Translations under genes and position numbers: made by a program
Notes under the pieces: model-generated
What the model saw: the letters and a program-made list of their open reading frames with translations, nothing else
Told to the model about the DNA's origin: nothing
Database searches by the model: none
Part shown: positions 1-7,391 of the stretch, in pieces
Layout of the letters: every line of letters begins with the position of its first letter
Position numbering within the stretch: position 1 is the first letter of the stretch
From: an uncultured Ruminiclostridium sp.
GTDB lineage: Bacteria > Bacillota > Clostridia > Oscillospirales > Ruminococcaceae
Assembly (NCBI GenBank): GCA_934462775.1
Contig: CAKSIR010000037.1
Span: 1 to 17,296, forward strand
Direction of reading: 5' to 3'
Length of the DNA: 17,296 bases

Positions 1-1014
1 CATAAAGCTATATACATCGCCCAACGTATCCGCAGCACATCTCCTTCCTATTGTAACAACATTAACGTCGATTTCTTCAAATGCCTTTAACAATTCTCTT
101 GCATAGTGCCTTGAAACGGTTTTGTCCTTTTTTATCAGCGCCTTTATCCCGCACTCAACGCTATGCTTTTTTGAAACAAGCTTCAACAAATCTATCATCA
201 TAGCGCACTTGGTTTTATTTTTTATACGTTCATTAACAATGCTTATAGCCTTATCAAATTTATAATACCTGCCGTGGGGAATTGTCTTGTCAAGAATTTT
301 GTGTATGCATTTCTCAGAGTTATCAAAGCAAATACAGAGCTTCTCCCTATTGCTTTTTATCCCATAAGTGTATTTGTCAACGGTTGATTTCTTTGTCAGC
401 TGAAACTCAATCCTAAGAATTTTTGCTGCGTCCTCAGACGGCTTGTTTATATCCTCAAGCTGATCCTCCTTGCTGTAAATTGACAGGGCTGTTCCTGCCT
501 GATTATTTTCAGCCTTGAAACCTGTTTCTTTATTTATTTGCTTATTCTTCCTGCCTACAACACGGTAGCCCTTTTTGCCGCCGGTCTTGTAGGCTAATTT
601 TATGTACGATTTTACCTGCTTTTTGCTGTCAAGCCTTACGTTTACACAGAAATCAATGCGGCATAGCTGAAGTCTATCTATGTCAAAATCTTTTCCGAGA
701 TATTCCGTAAGCAGATAATTTGCGCCCGCTACGGCAATCAACAACTCCTGTTTGCTTTTAATAAGTTCAGTCAGATTATTATGGCAAATTACCTGCATAG
801 GGTTTACAATGACTGAAACAAACTGTATGTAACCTGTGTTGATCAATTTTAAGCGTACCCCTTTATCGGCGAATTTGCATACATTGACTGAATAGCCGTC
901 ATCATATACCCGATATTTTCCCTCGCAGTCCGTAAAGAAAAAATCTCTGCACGCTATGTATTCACTATATGATATGTATTTTCTAAGCTCGTAGGTATGA
1001 ATAGAGTAGTTCAT
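1..1014 (-). CDS. Replication-initiator-like protein (Rep_trans/phage-plasmid Rep type), C-terminus cut by window edge
   Basis: An open frame of 338 codons runs from an ATG at 1014 leftward to the window edge with no stop, so the C-terminus is missing. It is preceded by an AAAAGGA ribosome site about 7 nt upstream. The protein contains RIDFCVNV (about residues 119-126), LSIYSK (177-182) and a second acidic strand, LRIEFQL (200-206). This order of motifs (RID, iYdK, lRiE) is what I know from Rep_trans-like and related phage/plasmid replication initiators of Firmicutes, which nick an origin to start rolling-circle-type replication. The catalytic tyrosine cannot be assigned from the visible part. 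It lies divergent from an excisionase-like gene and a serine recombinase, which suits an integrative element that replicates when excised. The role is inferred from motif similarity only. Confidence 0.6.
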   Translation of the reverse strand, partial: MNYSIHTYELRKYISYSEYIACRDFFFTDCEGKYRVYDDGYSVNVCKFADKGVRLKLINTGYIQFVSVIVNPMQVICHNNLTELIKSKQELLIAVAGANYLLTEYLGKDFDIDRLQLCRIDFCVNVRLDSKKQVKSYIKLAYKTGGKKGYRVVGRKNKQINKETGFKAENNQAGTALSIYSKEDQLEDINKPSEDAAKILRIEFQLTKKSTVDKYTYGIKSNREKLCICFDNSEKCIHKILDKTIPHGRYYKFDKAISIVNERIKNKTKCAMMIDLLKLVSKKHSVECGIKALIKKDKTVSRHYARELLKAFEEIDVNVVTIGRRCAADTLGDVYSFM

Positions 1015-1037
1015 AATATATCCTTTTCTGACTGTCA

Positions 1038-1066
1038 TCTATATAGGGAAATAAAAACGTATCAAA
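1038..1066 (-). promoter_or_regulatory. Candidate promoter of the replication-initiator gene
   Basis: On the minus strand TTTGAT (1061-1066) and TATAGA (1038-1043) are separated by 17 bp. They lie just upstream of the ribosome site of the leftward gene, giving a leader of roughly 20 nt. The match to the sigma-A consensus is moderate. Confidence 0.4.
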
Positions 1067-1144
1067 CGAAACTGAAACAAGAAATAAATCAGATGTATTC
1101 ACAGTAGTAAAGATATGATAGTAATAAACCACCTATATACAGAT

Positions 1145-1214
1145 TAACAGTTACTGTATGGTATTTTAGTGTACTGTTATCTGCGTTTTGATTTCTATAA
1201 ATCCATAACAGTAA
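1145..1214. repeat. Cluster of ACAGT/ACTGT inverted repeats (operator-like)
   Basis: Positions 1147-1157 form an 11-bp palindrome, ACAGT-T-ACTGT. Positions 1172-1180 (TACTGTTAT) and 1205-1213 (ATAACAGTA) are a perfect 9-bp inverted repeat with the same core. All copies lie between the divergent replication and excisionase genes, just upstream of the latter's ribosome site. They could be binding sites for the small HTH protein or for a repressor, or iteron-like sites for the replication protein. Confidence 0.5.
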
Positions 1215-1239
1215 TGTAATACCGAAAGGAGATGTTTTC

Positions 1240-1404
1240 ATGAACCTGCTTACAGTAGAAGATTTACAGAAGCAATTAGGCATAGGCAGAACTAAGGCCT
1301 ACTCACTTATCTTGTCCGGAGAAATAGAGGCTTTCCGCATAGGGCGCAAATGGAAGATTACCGAGGAGGCGTTGCAGAAATTTATTGAAAGCCGCAATAA
1401 GTAA
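1240..1404 (+). CDS. Excisionase-family helix-turn-helix DNA-binding protein, 54 aa
   Basis: A 54-codon frame starts with ATG at 1240, 8 nt after a strong AAAGGAG (1225-1231). The protein begins with LLTVEDLQKQLGIGRTKAY, a helix-turn-helix. A wing follows with FRIGRKWKITEEALQKFI (33-50). This is the layout of the MerR-like HTH_17/excisionase family (DNA-binding domain, excisionase type). Such proteins commonly act as recombination directionality factors or as transcription regulators of integrative elements. Its position just upstream of a serine recombinase, and downstream of repeated ACAGT motifs, fits that role, with the repeats as likely binding sites. I see no domain beyond the single winged helix. 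Whether it drives excision or only regulates transcription cannot be told from sequence. Confidence 0.85.
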   Translation: MNLLTVEDLQKQLGIGRTKAYSLILSGEIEAFRIGRKWKITEEALQKFIESRNK

Positions 1405-1479
1405 AGAAGAGGAATGAAATTATATAATATTATTTGGTATTACACAGTACGTTAAATAAATTTATGGAGGTAATGCCAA

Positions 1480-1650
1480 ATGACTACTACTATAGAATTT
1501 GTAATCGACCGCAATAGTCTTTTGCAGAAAAATTATAACGATTGTGAAAAAATAACTGTTACAGAAGAAGATGAAGTAGACAATATTGCGCCCGAAAAGC
1601 TTATCGCTTCTATCATCTATGAACTGCTTTGTTCTGAGGCAACAGCATGA
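1480..1650 (+). CDS. Small acidic protein of unknown function, coupled to the recombinase, 56 aa
   Basis: A 56-codon frame starts with ATG at 1480, 9 nt after GGAGG (1466-1470), and ends with TGA at 1648-1650. That stop overlaps the recombinase start as ATGA, so the two are probably translationally coupled. The protein is acidic in its middle (TVTEEDEVD, about 27-35) and ends in a helix-like stretch, EKLIASIIYELLCSEA. I recognise no domain. Its fixed place between an excisionase-like gene and the recombinase suggests an accessory or regulatory protein of the element. That is inference from position only. Confidence 0.7.
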   Translation: MTTTIEFVIDRNSLLQKNYNDCEKITVTEEDEVDNIAPEKLIASIIYELLCSEATA

Positions 1651-3278
1651 ATATCAAGGCAGTCGCTTACGCTCGTTTTTCAAGCGACAATCAGCGTGAT
1701 GAAAGCATTGACGCTCAGCTGAGGGCAATAAACGAGTATGCGAAGAAAAATAACATTGTGATTGTCGATGAGTACATAGACCGTGCCAAAACAGGCACAA
1801 ACGCTGACCGTACGGGATTTCAGCAAATGCTTTCCGATTCAGCCAAACACAGGTTTGAAATGGTTATCGTACATAAATTCGACCGCTTTGCACGAAGCAG
1901 GCTTGACAGCGCCCATGCAAAAAGCCTGCTTAAAAGCAACGGTGTAAAGCTGATTTCGGTTCTTGAACATATGGACGATTCGCCCGAAAGCATCATCTAT
2001 GAGGGACTTATCGAATCCATAAACGAATATTATTCAGCAAACCTTTCAAGAGAGGTTATCAAGGGTTTAAAGGAAAACGCCCTTGCCTGTAAGCATACGG
2101 GCGGTAAGCCTCCCCTTGGATATGACGTTGACAAAGCCACAATGAAATATGCGATAAACGATGAAGAGGCTGAAATCGTCAGATTTATTTTCAGAAAGGC
2201 AAAAGAGGGCATGGGCTATTCCTCAATTATTCACGAGCTTAACAGCCGTGGGTGGAAAAGCAAAAGCGGTAATCCCTTTGGAAAGAATTCAATTCACGAT
2301 ATACTTACCAACGAAAAATACAAAGGCGTTTACATTTTCAACAAAGCCTCAGCCAAGCAGCCAAACGGAAAAAGAAACAGCCATAAATACAAAAGCAACG
2401 ATGAAATTATCCGTGTTCCTGATGGAATGCCGAGAATAATCAGCGACGAGGATTTTGATTTGGTGCAGAAACGCATTTCAAAGCGAAAGCTGTGCGAAAC
2501 GTCACGGTCAGACGCCAAAGAAACATACCTGCTTTCAGGAAAAATAACCTGCGGAGTTTGCGGCTGTGCTTACTGCGGAAGCAGCAGAGTAAGCAAGCAC
2601 AACGGAATGAAAAAATATGTTTCCTACCGCTGTGTAAAGCGTTCTTCAAAAACCTCATCCCAGTGCAGAAACAAAGAGGTAAACCGTGATTACATCGAGC
2701 AATATGTTCTGAATCTGCTTTCAGAGATTATTTTCGACGAAAAGCGGATTCCTGCCGTAATCGAACAGTACAACAGCCGCCTGAACGAGTCAGACTCTGA
2801 CCTTAAAGCTGAAAAGAAACGTCTGAATAAGCTTATTGAAGCGTCTAAGCGAAAGGTAAAAAATTTCACAAACGCTATCGCAAACACCGGCTCGGACGCT
2901 TTGTATTCGGCTCTTGCCGAAGAAGAAAAGCTGCTTTCCTCGTTAAAGGTGCAGCAGAAAACGCTTATTCAGGACTCAACGGAAATTGACGTTGACAAAG
3001 CTGAAATTATAAGCGCTTTCCGTCATTCTAAGGAGCTGCTTAAATCCGGAGAACTTCCCCACCTTAAACAGCTGATAAATCTGTATGTAAAGAATATTAC
3101 AGTTTCACCTGAATTTATCAGCGTCAGAATAAACGCTCTTGCCGCTATTCAGAGCTCGTCTGATAACGAACAGCTGAAAAAGCTTTCGGAAATAAACGAG
3201 GACGCCTTCGTTATAGAGGAAACGGCTACGAGAAAAGAACTTAATTCCATAATGAAGGAAAGGAGCAACAGGGCATAA
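1647..3278 (+). CDS. Large serine recombinase (site-specific integrase/resolvase family), 543 aa
   Basis: The protein has the three-part layout of large serine recombinases. An N-terminal resolvase domain spans about 1-145, with YARFSS holding the likely nucleophile S12 and R10, and the KFDRFARS arginine/aspartate motif at 77-84. A recombinase DNA-binding domain spans about 155-290, including the usual GGKPPLGYD motif at 152-160. A zinc ribbon has C302, C305, C329 and C340. A lysine/glutamate-rich coiled coil spans about 375-440, and a C-terminal tail follows. Length is normal for the family and no motif is broken, so it is probably active. The family cuts both strands at two short att sites and exchanges them through a covalent phosphoserine. 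The start overlaps the stop of the preceding small gene (ATGA). It likely integrates and excises the element on the left, helped by the HTH protein upstream. Confidence 0.95.
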   Translation: MNIKAVAYARFSSDNQRDESIDAQLRAINEYAKKNNIVIVDEYIDRAKTGTNADRTGFQQMLSDSAKHRFEMVIVHKFDRFARSRLDSAHAKSLLKSNGVKLISVLEHMDDSPESIIYEGLIESINEYYSANLSREVIKGLKENALACKHTGGKPPLGYDVDKATMKYAINDEEAEIVRFIFRKAKEGMGYSSIIHELNSRGWKSKSGNPFGKNSIHDILTNEKYKGVYIFNKASAKQPNGKRNSHKYKSNDEIIRVPDGMPRIISDEDFDLVQKRISKRKLCETSRSDAKETYLLSGKITCGVCGCAYCGSSRVSKHNGMKKYVSYRCVKRSSKTSSQCRNKEVNRDYIEQYVLNLLSEIIFDEKRIPAVIEQYNSRLNESDSDLKAEKKRLNKLIEASKRKVKNFTNAIANTGSDALYSALAEEEKLLSSLKVQQKTLIQDSTEIDVDKAEIISAFRHSKELLKSGELPHLKQLINLYVKNITVSPEFISVRINALAAIQSSSDNEQLKKLSEINEDAFVIEETATRKELNSIMKERSNRA

Positions 3279-3279
3279 A

Positions 3280-3312
3280 AAGTCCGCCTTACTATGAAAG
3301 TAAGGCGGATTT
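3280..3312 (+). terminator. Hairpin terminator after the recombinase
   Basis: Perfect 11-bp stem TCCGCCTTACT (3283-3293) / AGTAAGGCGGA (3299-3309) with a 5-nt loop, extendable by a G-U and two A-T pairs. It begins 4 nt after the recombinase stop. The following T-run is short and interrupted (TTTGCTGTTT), so efficiency is uncertain. Confidence 0.75.
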
Positions 3313-3773
3313 GCTGTTTATTAGCTATCTGTTATTTTGCAGTTCTCAATGCTGAAATCAAGCATTGTGTTTATAATTACGTTTACGGAGCTGTCTGTCT
3401 TGAAATTTCATTGAAATTTTAAATAGTCCTATTCTTTATGCATATAGAAAGCACCTTGTATCCATGTTGCCCTTAATGTTTGTTTTTTAAACTTTCAAGC
3501 ATAACATCACATCTATCATTTGTTATGCCTTGACTATTTGGTCATATATTGATATCGATATTTATGTTATATTACGATTATACTGAACGAGGAACAACGG
3601 TATGAGTATAATTACCCCCATTTTTTTGTATTACTGAAAGTCAGTCGGTTGAAATGTTGCGCTTTATTTCAATATATCTACAGCGTAAGCAATACGCGGC
3701 CAAATTGGGATTTAATCGAAATAAATACTGTTATGTACCTCGAAACTGATATATTTCTTTTTTTATAATTGTA
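3313..3773. other. Gene-poor AT-rich interval, possible mobile-element boundary
   Basis: I see no supported gene here. It contains a 28-codon minus-strand stop-free stretch ending in TAA at 3321-3323 with no start, possibly a gene remnant. It also contains the 17-bp palindrome at 3403-3419 and a 7-bp hairpin, TTGAAAT/ATTTCAA (3649-3655/3666-3672). Lying directly after a serine recombinase, it is a reasonable place for an attachment junction, but no second copy of an att core is visible in the window. Confidence 0.4.
3403..3419. repeat. 17-bp perfect palindrome
   Basis: AAATTTCA-T-TGAAATTT is a perfect inverted repeat around one base. Its two halves also form a direct repeat of TTGAAATTT (3400-3408 and 3411-3419). 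It lies about 125 bp after the recombinase stop. It could be part of an attachment site or an operator, but AT-rich palindromes also arise by chance. Confidence 0.35.
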
Positions 3774-3802
3774 TTGAAAATTATTTCCATTCGTGATATA
3801 AT
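3774..3802 (+). promoter_or_regulatory. Strong sigma-A-type promoter of the CxxCxxCC/HNH cassette
   Basis: TTGAAA (3774-3779) and a perfect TATAAT (3797-3802) are separated by exactly 17 bp. The -10 is extended (TGA before TATAAT). It lies 28 bp before the GTG start of the first cassette gene and is one of the best promoter matches in the window. Confidence 0.8.
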
Positions 3803-3830
3803 ATATACAAAATAATCAGGAGGTTAATAG

Positions 3831-4094
3831 GTGTATAAGTGTCAAAAATGCGGTAAATGTTGCCGAAGCATTGGAGGAATTGAAGCATACTCATTATTTG
3901 ACAGGGGAGATGGCGTTTGTAAGAATCTTGATGAGGAAACAAATATGTGTAAAATATACACAAATAGGCCATTAATTTGCAATATTGATAAAATGTATGA
4001 TTACTTTTTTCTAAAATCTATGTCTCGCAGCGAATATTATGAGCTCAATTATCAAGCATGCCGCAAATTTCAAGAAAAACATAAATTGGATTAA
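3831..4094 (+). CDS. Small YkgJ-like CxxCxxCC cysteine-cluster protein, 87 aa
   Basis: The GTG start at 3831 follows a perfect AGGAGG (3818-3823) by 7 nt; no better ATG is near. The protein opens with C4-x2-C7-x2-C10-C11, the CxxCxxCC signature (zinc/iron-chelating, YkgJ-like family). It continues with C30, C40, the IYTNRPLIC motif ending at C50, and C77. The family is thought to bind Zn or an Fe-S/Fe centre through these cysteines; its biochemical role is not established. At 87 aa it is near the minimum for the fold but all signature cysteines are present. It is the first gene of a rightward cassette. Its stop is followed at once by the ribosome site of the HNH gene, so co-expression is likely. 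It could be a metal-dependent modifier, sensor or partner of the nuclease; I cannot choose. Confidence 0.8.
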   Translation: MYKCQKCGKCCRSIGGIEAYSLFDRGDGVCKNLDEETNMCKIYTNRPLICNIDKMYDYFFLKSMSRSEYYELNYQACRKFQEKHKLD

Positions 4095-4109
4095 AAGGAG
4101 ATTTTATTG

Positions 4110-4766
4110 ATGTTTAATTTTTTTACAAAAAAGAAAAAAAGCTCCGATTTCTCAGCAAACAGATGCGTGGAGAAAAAAGCGATTAACTCTGCAGTGAATG
4201 AATCCTCACAGAAAATAGCACGTCTAGAAGCAGATCTCGCTAACAAAAACTATGCCAAACCTGATAAGTATACCAACAACAGAAACCTTTACGATAGTGG
4301 AACTGCCAAAGCTAATGCAAAAACAAACTCATTTTCAAGCGGAGAAAAAGTTGTTGACCCTTATACAAAAAAAGAATTAGTACTCAAAAAGTCAGATGCA
4401 AAAGCCGAATACGGAGATAAGTGGACAGATCACCTGGCCGAGTCTGATCATATTGTTCCTATTGAAAAGGTTTATAATGATTCTGCAGATAATTCATGGA
4501 TTTCCAACGAGGACATTAAAAATATTGCAAACGGCGATGATAATATTGAAATTGTATCCAGAAAATTCAACAATGCAAAGCGAAGTCGTACAAATGAGGA
4601 TTTCGTAAATGACAATGGCTATTTAGAAAAGACCGGCATTGTATTATCCGATGAGGGAAAAGAAGCCGCGATTAGCCACGGGAAAAATGCTCAATCCTCA
4701 ATAAATAAGAAGGCAAAAAAGTATCAGCACAAAACGCTATCTCTACAAGTCACAACGCTGGTGTAA
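4110..4766 (+). CDS. HNH-type nuclease, N-terminal part of a frameshifted 478-aa protein
   Basis: The ATG at 4110 is 9 nt after AAGGAG (4095-4100), better spaced than the in-frame TTG at 4107. A lysine-rich start leads into an HNH region. DPYTKKEL (about 83-90) opens the fold, SDHIVPI (112-118) carries the core D113/H114, and DNIEIVSRKFNNAKRSR (144-160) supplies the later asparagines (N145, N154, N155). The zero frame ends at 218 aa. Its last 14 residues, after the A AAA AAG run at 4715-4721, look out of frame. The -1 frame is open from there straight into the glycine-zipper ORF ending at 5545. Read with a -1 shift, the product is 204 + 274 = 478 aa. HNH nucleases cut DNA using a metal ion. 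The frame break is either programmed, a true mutation, or a homopolymer sequencing error. Confidence 0.75.
   Translation: MFNFFTKKKKSSDFSANRCVEKKAINSAVNESSQKIARLEADLANKNYAKPDKYTNNRNLYDSGTAKANAKTNSFSSGEKVVDPYTKKELVLKKSDAKAEYGDKWTDHLAESDHIVPIEKVYNDSADNSWISNEDIKNIANGDDNIEIVSRKFNNAKRSRTNEDFVNDNGYLEKTGIVLSDEGKEAAISHGKNAQSSINKKAKKYQHKTLSLQVTTLV
4715..4721 (+). other. A AAA AAG heptamer at the frame change (candidate -1 ribosomal frameshift site)
   Basis: In the zero frame the codons are GCA AAA AAG, so the heptamer A AAA AAG is in exactly the phase of the E. coli dnaX slippery site. Slipping back one base continues with GTA and no stop until 5543-5545. An AAGAAGG Shine-Dalgarno-like run lies only 1 nt upstream, closer than in dnaX. 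I find no strong stem-loop immediately downstream. A lost or gained A in the six-A run would explain the break equally well. Confidence 0.55.
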
Positions 4767-4813
4767 AAGCCGCAAAAACAGCTACCATCCATGGTGCAAC
4801 TATTTCAGGATTA

Positions 4814-5545
4814 ATGAATATCTCGTCTTTCTTGAAGGGAGATAAAACTTTTGATGAAGCCCTTGAAGACACCGCTTTGGAAACTGGCAAGGCGGCTGCA
4901 TCCGGATATGCAATTTCTGCATCACTAACATCAATAACTCATACGCTTGAATCCTCATCATCTAAGTTTATGAATCAAATAGCAAGTTCGAATGTACCTG
5001 CCAAAATAGTAGATGCAATAATGATTACAGGAACATCGATTGTTCGCTATTGTAATGGAGAAATTTCAACTCAGGATTGTATTATTGAAATCGGAGAAAG
5101 AGGGCTTACCGCTGCAACCGCCGGTTACTCAATGACAGTCGGACAAGCACTGATACCTATTCCTGTAGTTGGCGCCGCAATCGGTGCGCTGATTGGATCT
5201 ATGGCTACAAGTAGTGTATATAATCAGCTTGTGAACGAATTGAAGAATCGACAGCTTAGACAAAGGGAACGTGAAAGAATTATTGCTGAATGCAAAAAAA
5301 TAGCCGAAGAAGAACGTGCATGTCGCGCTGAACTTGAAGAATATCTGAAAAAATATTTTAATGATTACATTAGTTGCTTTGACCAAGCATTAAATCGGCT
5401 TGATACAGCGATGTCGGCAGGCGACGCAAATGGTGTAATTGCGGCTGCAAACTCTATTACGAAAAAGCTTGGCGGAGATGTTAAGTTTAATAACGTGGAA
5501 GAATTCAGACATTTTCTTGATGACGACTCAGTTGATGTATTATAA
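4814..5545 (+). CDS. Glycine-zipper/coiled-coil protein, probably the C-terminal half of the HNH protein
   Basis: The longest ATG frame gives 243 aa, but the frame is open without a stop back to 4721, inside the end of the HNH ORF. The ATG at 4814 has only a weak AGGA 4 nt away. I therefore infer it is normally made as residues 205-478 of a fused HNH protein. Numbering from 4814, an Ala/Ser-rich amphipathic part (20-75) leads into a glycine zipper. GQALIPIPVVGAAIGALIG (110-128) is a hydrophobic segment with regular small residues. A strongly charged helix follows (140-185, RQLRQRERERIIAEC), then a short acidic C-terminal domain ending DDDSVDVL. Glycine zippers pack membrane or pore-forming helices. 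This suggests the nuclease is tied to a membrane or to its downstream neighbour, whose N-terminus has a similar segment. Function is unknown. Confidence 0.65.
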   Translation: MNISSFLKGDKTFDEALEDTALETGKAAASGYAISASLTSITHTLESSSSKFMNQIASSNVPAKIVDAIMITGTSIVRYCNGEISTQDCIIEIGERGLTAATAGYSMTVGQALIPIPVVGAAIGALIGSMATSSVYNQLVNELKNRQLRQRERERIIAECKKIAEEERACRAELEEYLKKYFNDYISCFDQALNRLDTAMSAGDANGVIAAANSITKKLGGDVKFNNVEEFRHFLDDDSVDVL

Positions 5546-5562
5546 AAAAGGAGGAATTAAAA

Positions 5563-7143
5563 ATGCCTATTCCGTTTATTTTGGGCGCATTAGGAGTTGC
5601 CGCCGCGTCAATAGTTGGCGTGGGTGGTCACCTGTCTGCAAAAGAAACAAATGAACAAGCAGAAAGAGTTGCCAAAAAGGCAAAAGAAATATATGATAAT
5701 GAAAAGCTAAATTTAGAAACCGAAAAGAATGAAACAGAATCGTCACTTTTAGATTTGGGATATAAAAAGAAAGCTGTAATTGATACTTCCATGGCACAAT
5801 TTGTTACAGCTTATGAGAAAATAAAGCACATACAAATCAATTATGACAACTGCCTTAATGAACTTTCCTTATTTAATATTGATGATACAGATGTCCTTGA
5901 AATATGTCAAATGACAGAAACCTACGCAATTTCTAAATCGGATGTTGCAACCGGTGCTTCAGTTGGCGCACTGATTACCTTAGCTGCAAGCGGAGCTTTA
6001 CCAGTTGTTGCCGGCTCGCTAAGTGCTGCCGGGGGAGCTCTGTTAGCAGGTAATATCGGGGCGGCTACTTCATTTGCAGGCGGTGCAGTCAGTGCCGCCT
6101 TTGCCCCATTGGCTACGATTGCTGCTCCGGTTCTTGCAATAACAGGAATAGCTTCAAGTATGAAGGCAGATGAGAACTTATCAAAAGCAATGCAAATGCA
6201 TGCAGAAGCTGAAGCAGCTGTTGAAGAAATGAAAACAATGGAATTAAAATGCTTTGCAATAAGCAAACGAGCTGAAATGTACAGCGACCTGCTTATAAGA
6301 ACAAATTATCACTTTAAAACATGTGTGGACTTATTAGATAATGTAATCAGAAAAAGATCCGGATTATTCGGAAATAAAAAAATAAAACAATCGGATCTAA
6401 CAAATAATGAAATAGAGGTAATTGCGGTTACTCGATCTCTTGCGTCTACAATAAAAGCAATTCTCGACACGCCTATACTTGACAGCGAGGGCGAACTTTG
6501 TGAAGAATCCGAAAAAATTGAAAATATTTTTGAAGAACAGTCCGCTATCCAACTACAAACGCAGGATCTTGTTGAAAAAATGCTCCCAGGATCTACATAC
6601 GACTCAGACACTTGTCACAATTTTGTTGTCCCCAAACCTAATTTACCTGAAGCAATCCGAAATGTGTTCTCTATTTTTGTTGGAATTACTGCTGGCGTGA
6701 TTATAAATAATTTATTTGGATGGATACTGGCAATCGCTGCTATGACCGGCACTACACTTATGCTTATGAATAACCATTCGACTATGAGATTCTTCAGAGG
6801 CTTGAGAACCTTTTACTCTATTCTTTACGCTTTATGCCCATGTGCCATTTTCGCTACTCAAAATGCAAATATAGGAATGAGTTGGCAGCTAATAGTCGGC
6901 GGCGTTATATTACTAATAATTTGGTTCCTTTTATTTAGCGTTTCCTCAAAAAAGAGTTTCGTAAAATTTCTTGAGCGAACTTTAGTTGGATCAGTAGTAT
7001 TTGTAATAGGTATATTAATATTTAGTCTTCTTTGCGTTATCGGTCTTCCAACAATTTCATCAACCATCATATGTGAAATCTTAATGGTCCCTGCTTCACT
7101 ATTTTTGGGTGTCTTGCTGTGTAATACCACATTGTCAATGTAA
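5563..7143 (+). CDS. Glycine-rich membrane protein with helical arms, unknown function, 526 aa
   Basis: The ATG at 5563 is 8 nt after a perfect AAGGAGG (5548-5554) and 17 bp after the upstream stop, so the genes form one operon. The order is: an N-terminal hydrophobic segment (3-22); a charged helix likely to be coiled coil (26-100); a long Gly/Ala-rich hydrophobic region (129-199, for example VGALITLAASGALPVVAGSL); a second helical arm (203-260); a linker; and about five hydrophobic helices (369-402, 415-432, 442-460, 472-495, 500-520). There is no cleavable signal peptide pattern. Two helical arms around a Gly/Ala hydrophobic hairpin recall alpha-helical pore-forming proteins, and the C-terminal block makes it an integral membrane protein. 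I do not recognise a named family. As partner of an HNH/glycine-zipper protein it may act as membrane effector or anchor; this is inference. Confidence 0.8.
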   Translation: MPIPFILGALGVAAASIVGVGGHLSAKETNEQAERVAKKAKEIYDNEKLNLETEKNETESSLLDLGYKKKAVIDTSMAQFVTAYEKIKHIQINYDNCLNELSLFNIDDTDVLEICQMTETYAISKSDVATGASVGALITLAASGALPVVAGSLSAAGGALLAGNIGAATSFAGGAVSAAFAPLATIAAPVLAITGIASSMKADENLSKAMQMHAEAEAAVEEMKTMELKCFAISKRAEMYSDLLIRTNYHFKTCVDLLDNVIRKRSGLFGNKKIKQSDLTNNEIEVIAVTRSLASTIKAILDTPILDSEGELCEESEKIENIFEEQSAIQLQTQDLVEKMLPGSTYDSDTCHNFVVPKPNLPEAIRNVFSIFVGITAGVIINNLFGWILAIAAMTGTTLMLMNNHSTMRFFRGLRTFYSILYALCPCAIFATQNANIGMSWQLIVGGVILLIIWFLLFSVSSKKSFVKFLERTLVGSVVFVIGILIFSLLCVIGLPTISSTIICEILMVPASLFLGVLLCNTTLSM

Positions 7144-7391
7144 TTAATCCAATAACTGTTTTGAATTTCAAAAAAGATACGAACTATTTTTATATAATAT
7201 CAGGTCGCAAAAAGTGAAATTGATGGTGATGAATAATTCTTGTGTGATATTATACTGGGCTATTATTCAAGTTTATAAATATGAGTTTATTTTCTAAATG
7301 CGTTTAAAATATTTGACGAAGATTCAGGAAACAAACAAATCATTAAACCGATACTAAAAAGTTTTCTGTCAAAATTTCACAAACAATTTAA
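7144..7391. other. AT-rich spacer between convergent operons
   Basis: About 250 bp after the membrane-protein stop contains no frame with a start and ribosome site that I would support. One short stop-free stretch on the plus strand (about 7282-7480) lacks a start and runs through the terminator hairpin, so it is not called as a gene. Confidence 0.6.

Noticed and set aside
1089..1283. Minus-strand 64-aa ORF between the divergent genes
   Set aside because: It covers the repeat-bearing control region and part of the HTH gene, shows no ribosome site, and its translation resembles no protein.
1419..1428. TATAAT-like sequence between the HTH gene and the 56-aa gene
   Set aside because: No acceptable -35 lies at 16-18 bp upstream; AT-rich DNA gives such matches often.
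3321..3407. Minus-strand 28-codon open stretch ending in TAA, looking like the C-terminal tail of a gene
   Set aside because: It is bounded upstream by TGA at 3408-3410, has no start or ribosome site, and is too short to recognise. Kept only as a possible remnant near the element boundary.
3551..3561. ATATCGATAT palindrome in the intergenic region
   Set aside because: A 10-bp AT-rich palindrome of this kind is expected by chance and sits far from any start.
5922..6266. Minus-strand 114-aa open frame rich in Ala/Pro
   Set aside because: It lies antisense to the Gly/Ala-rich part of the membrane protein and has no ribosome site; it is a composition shadow.
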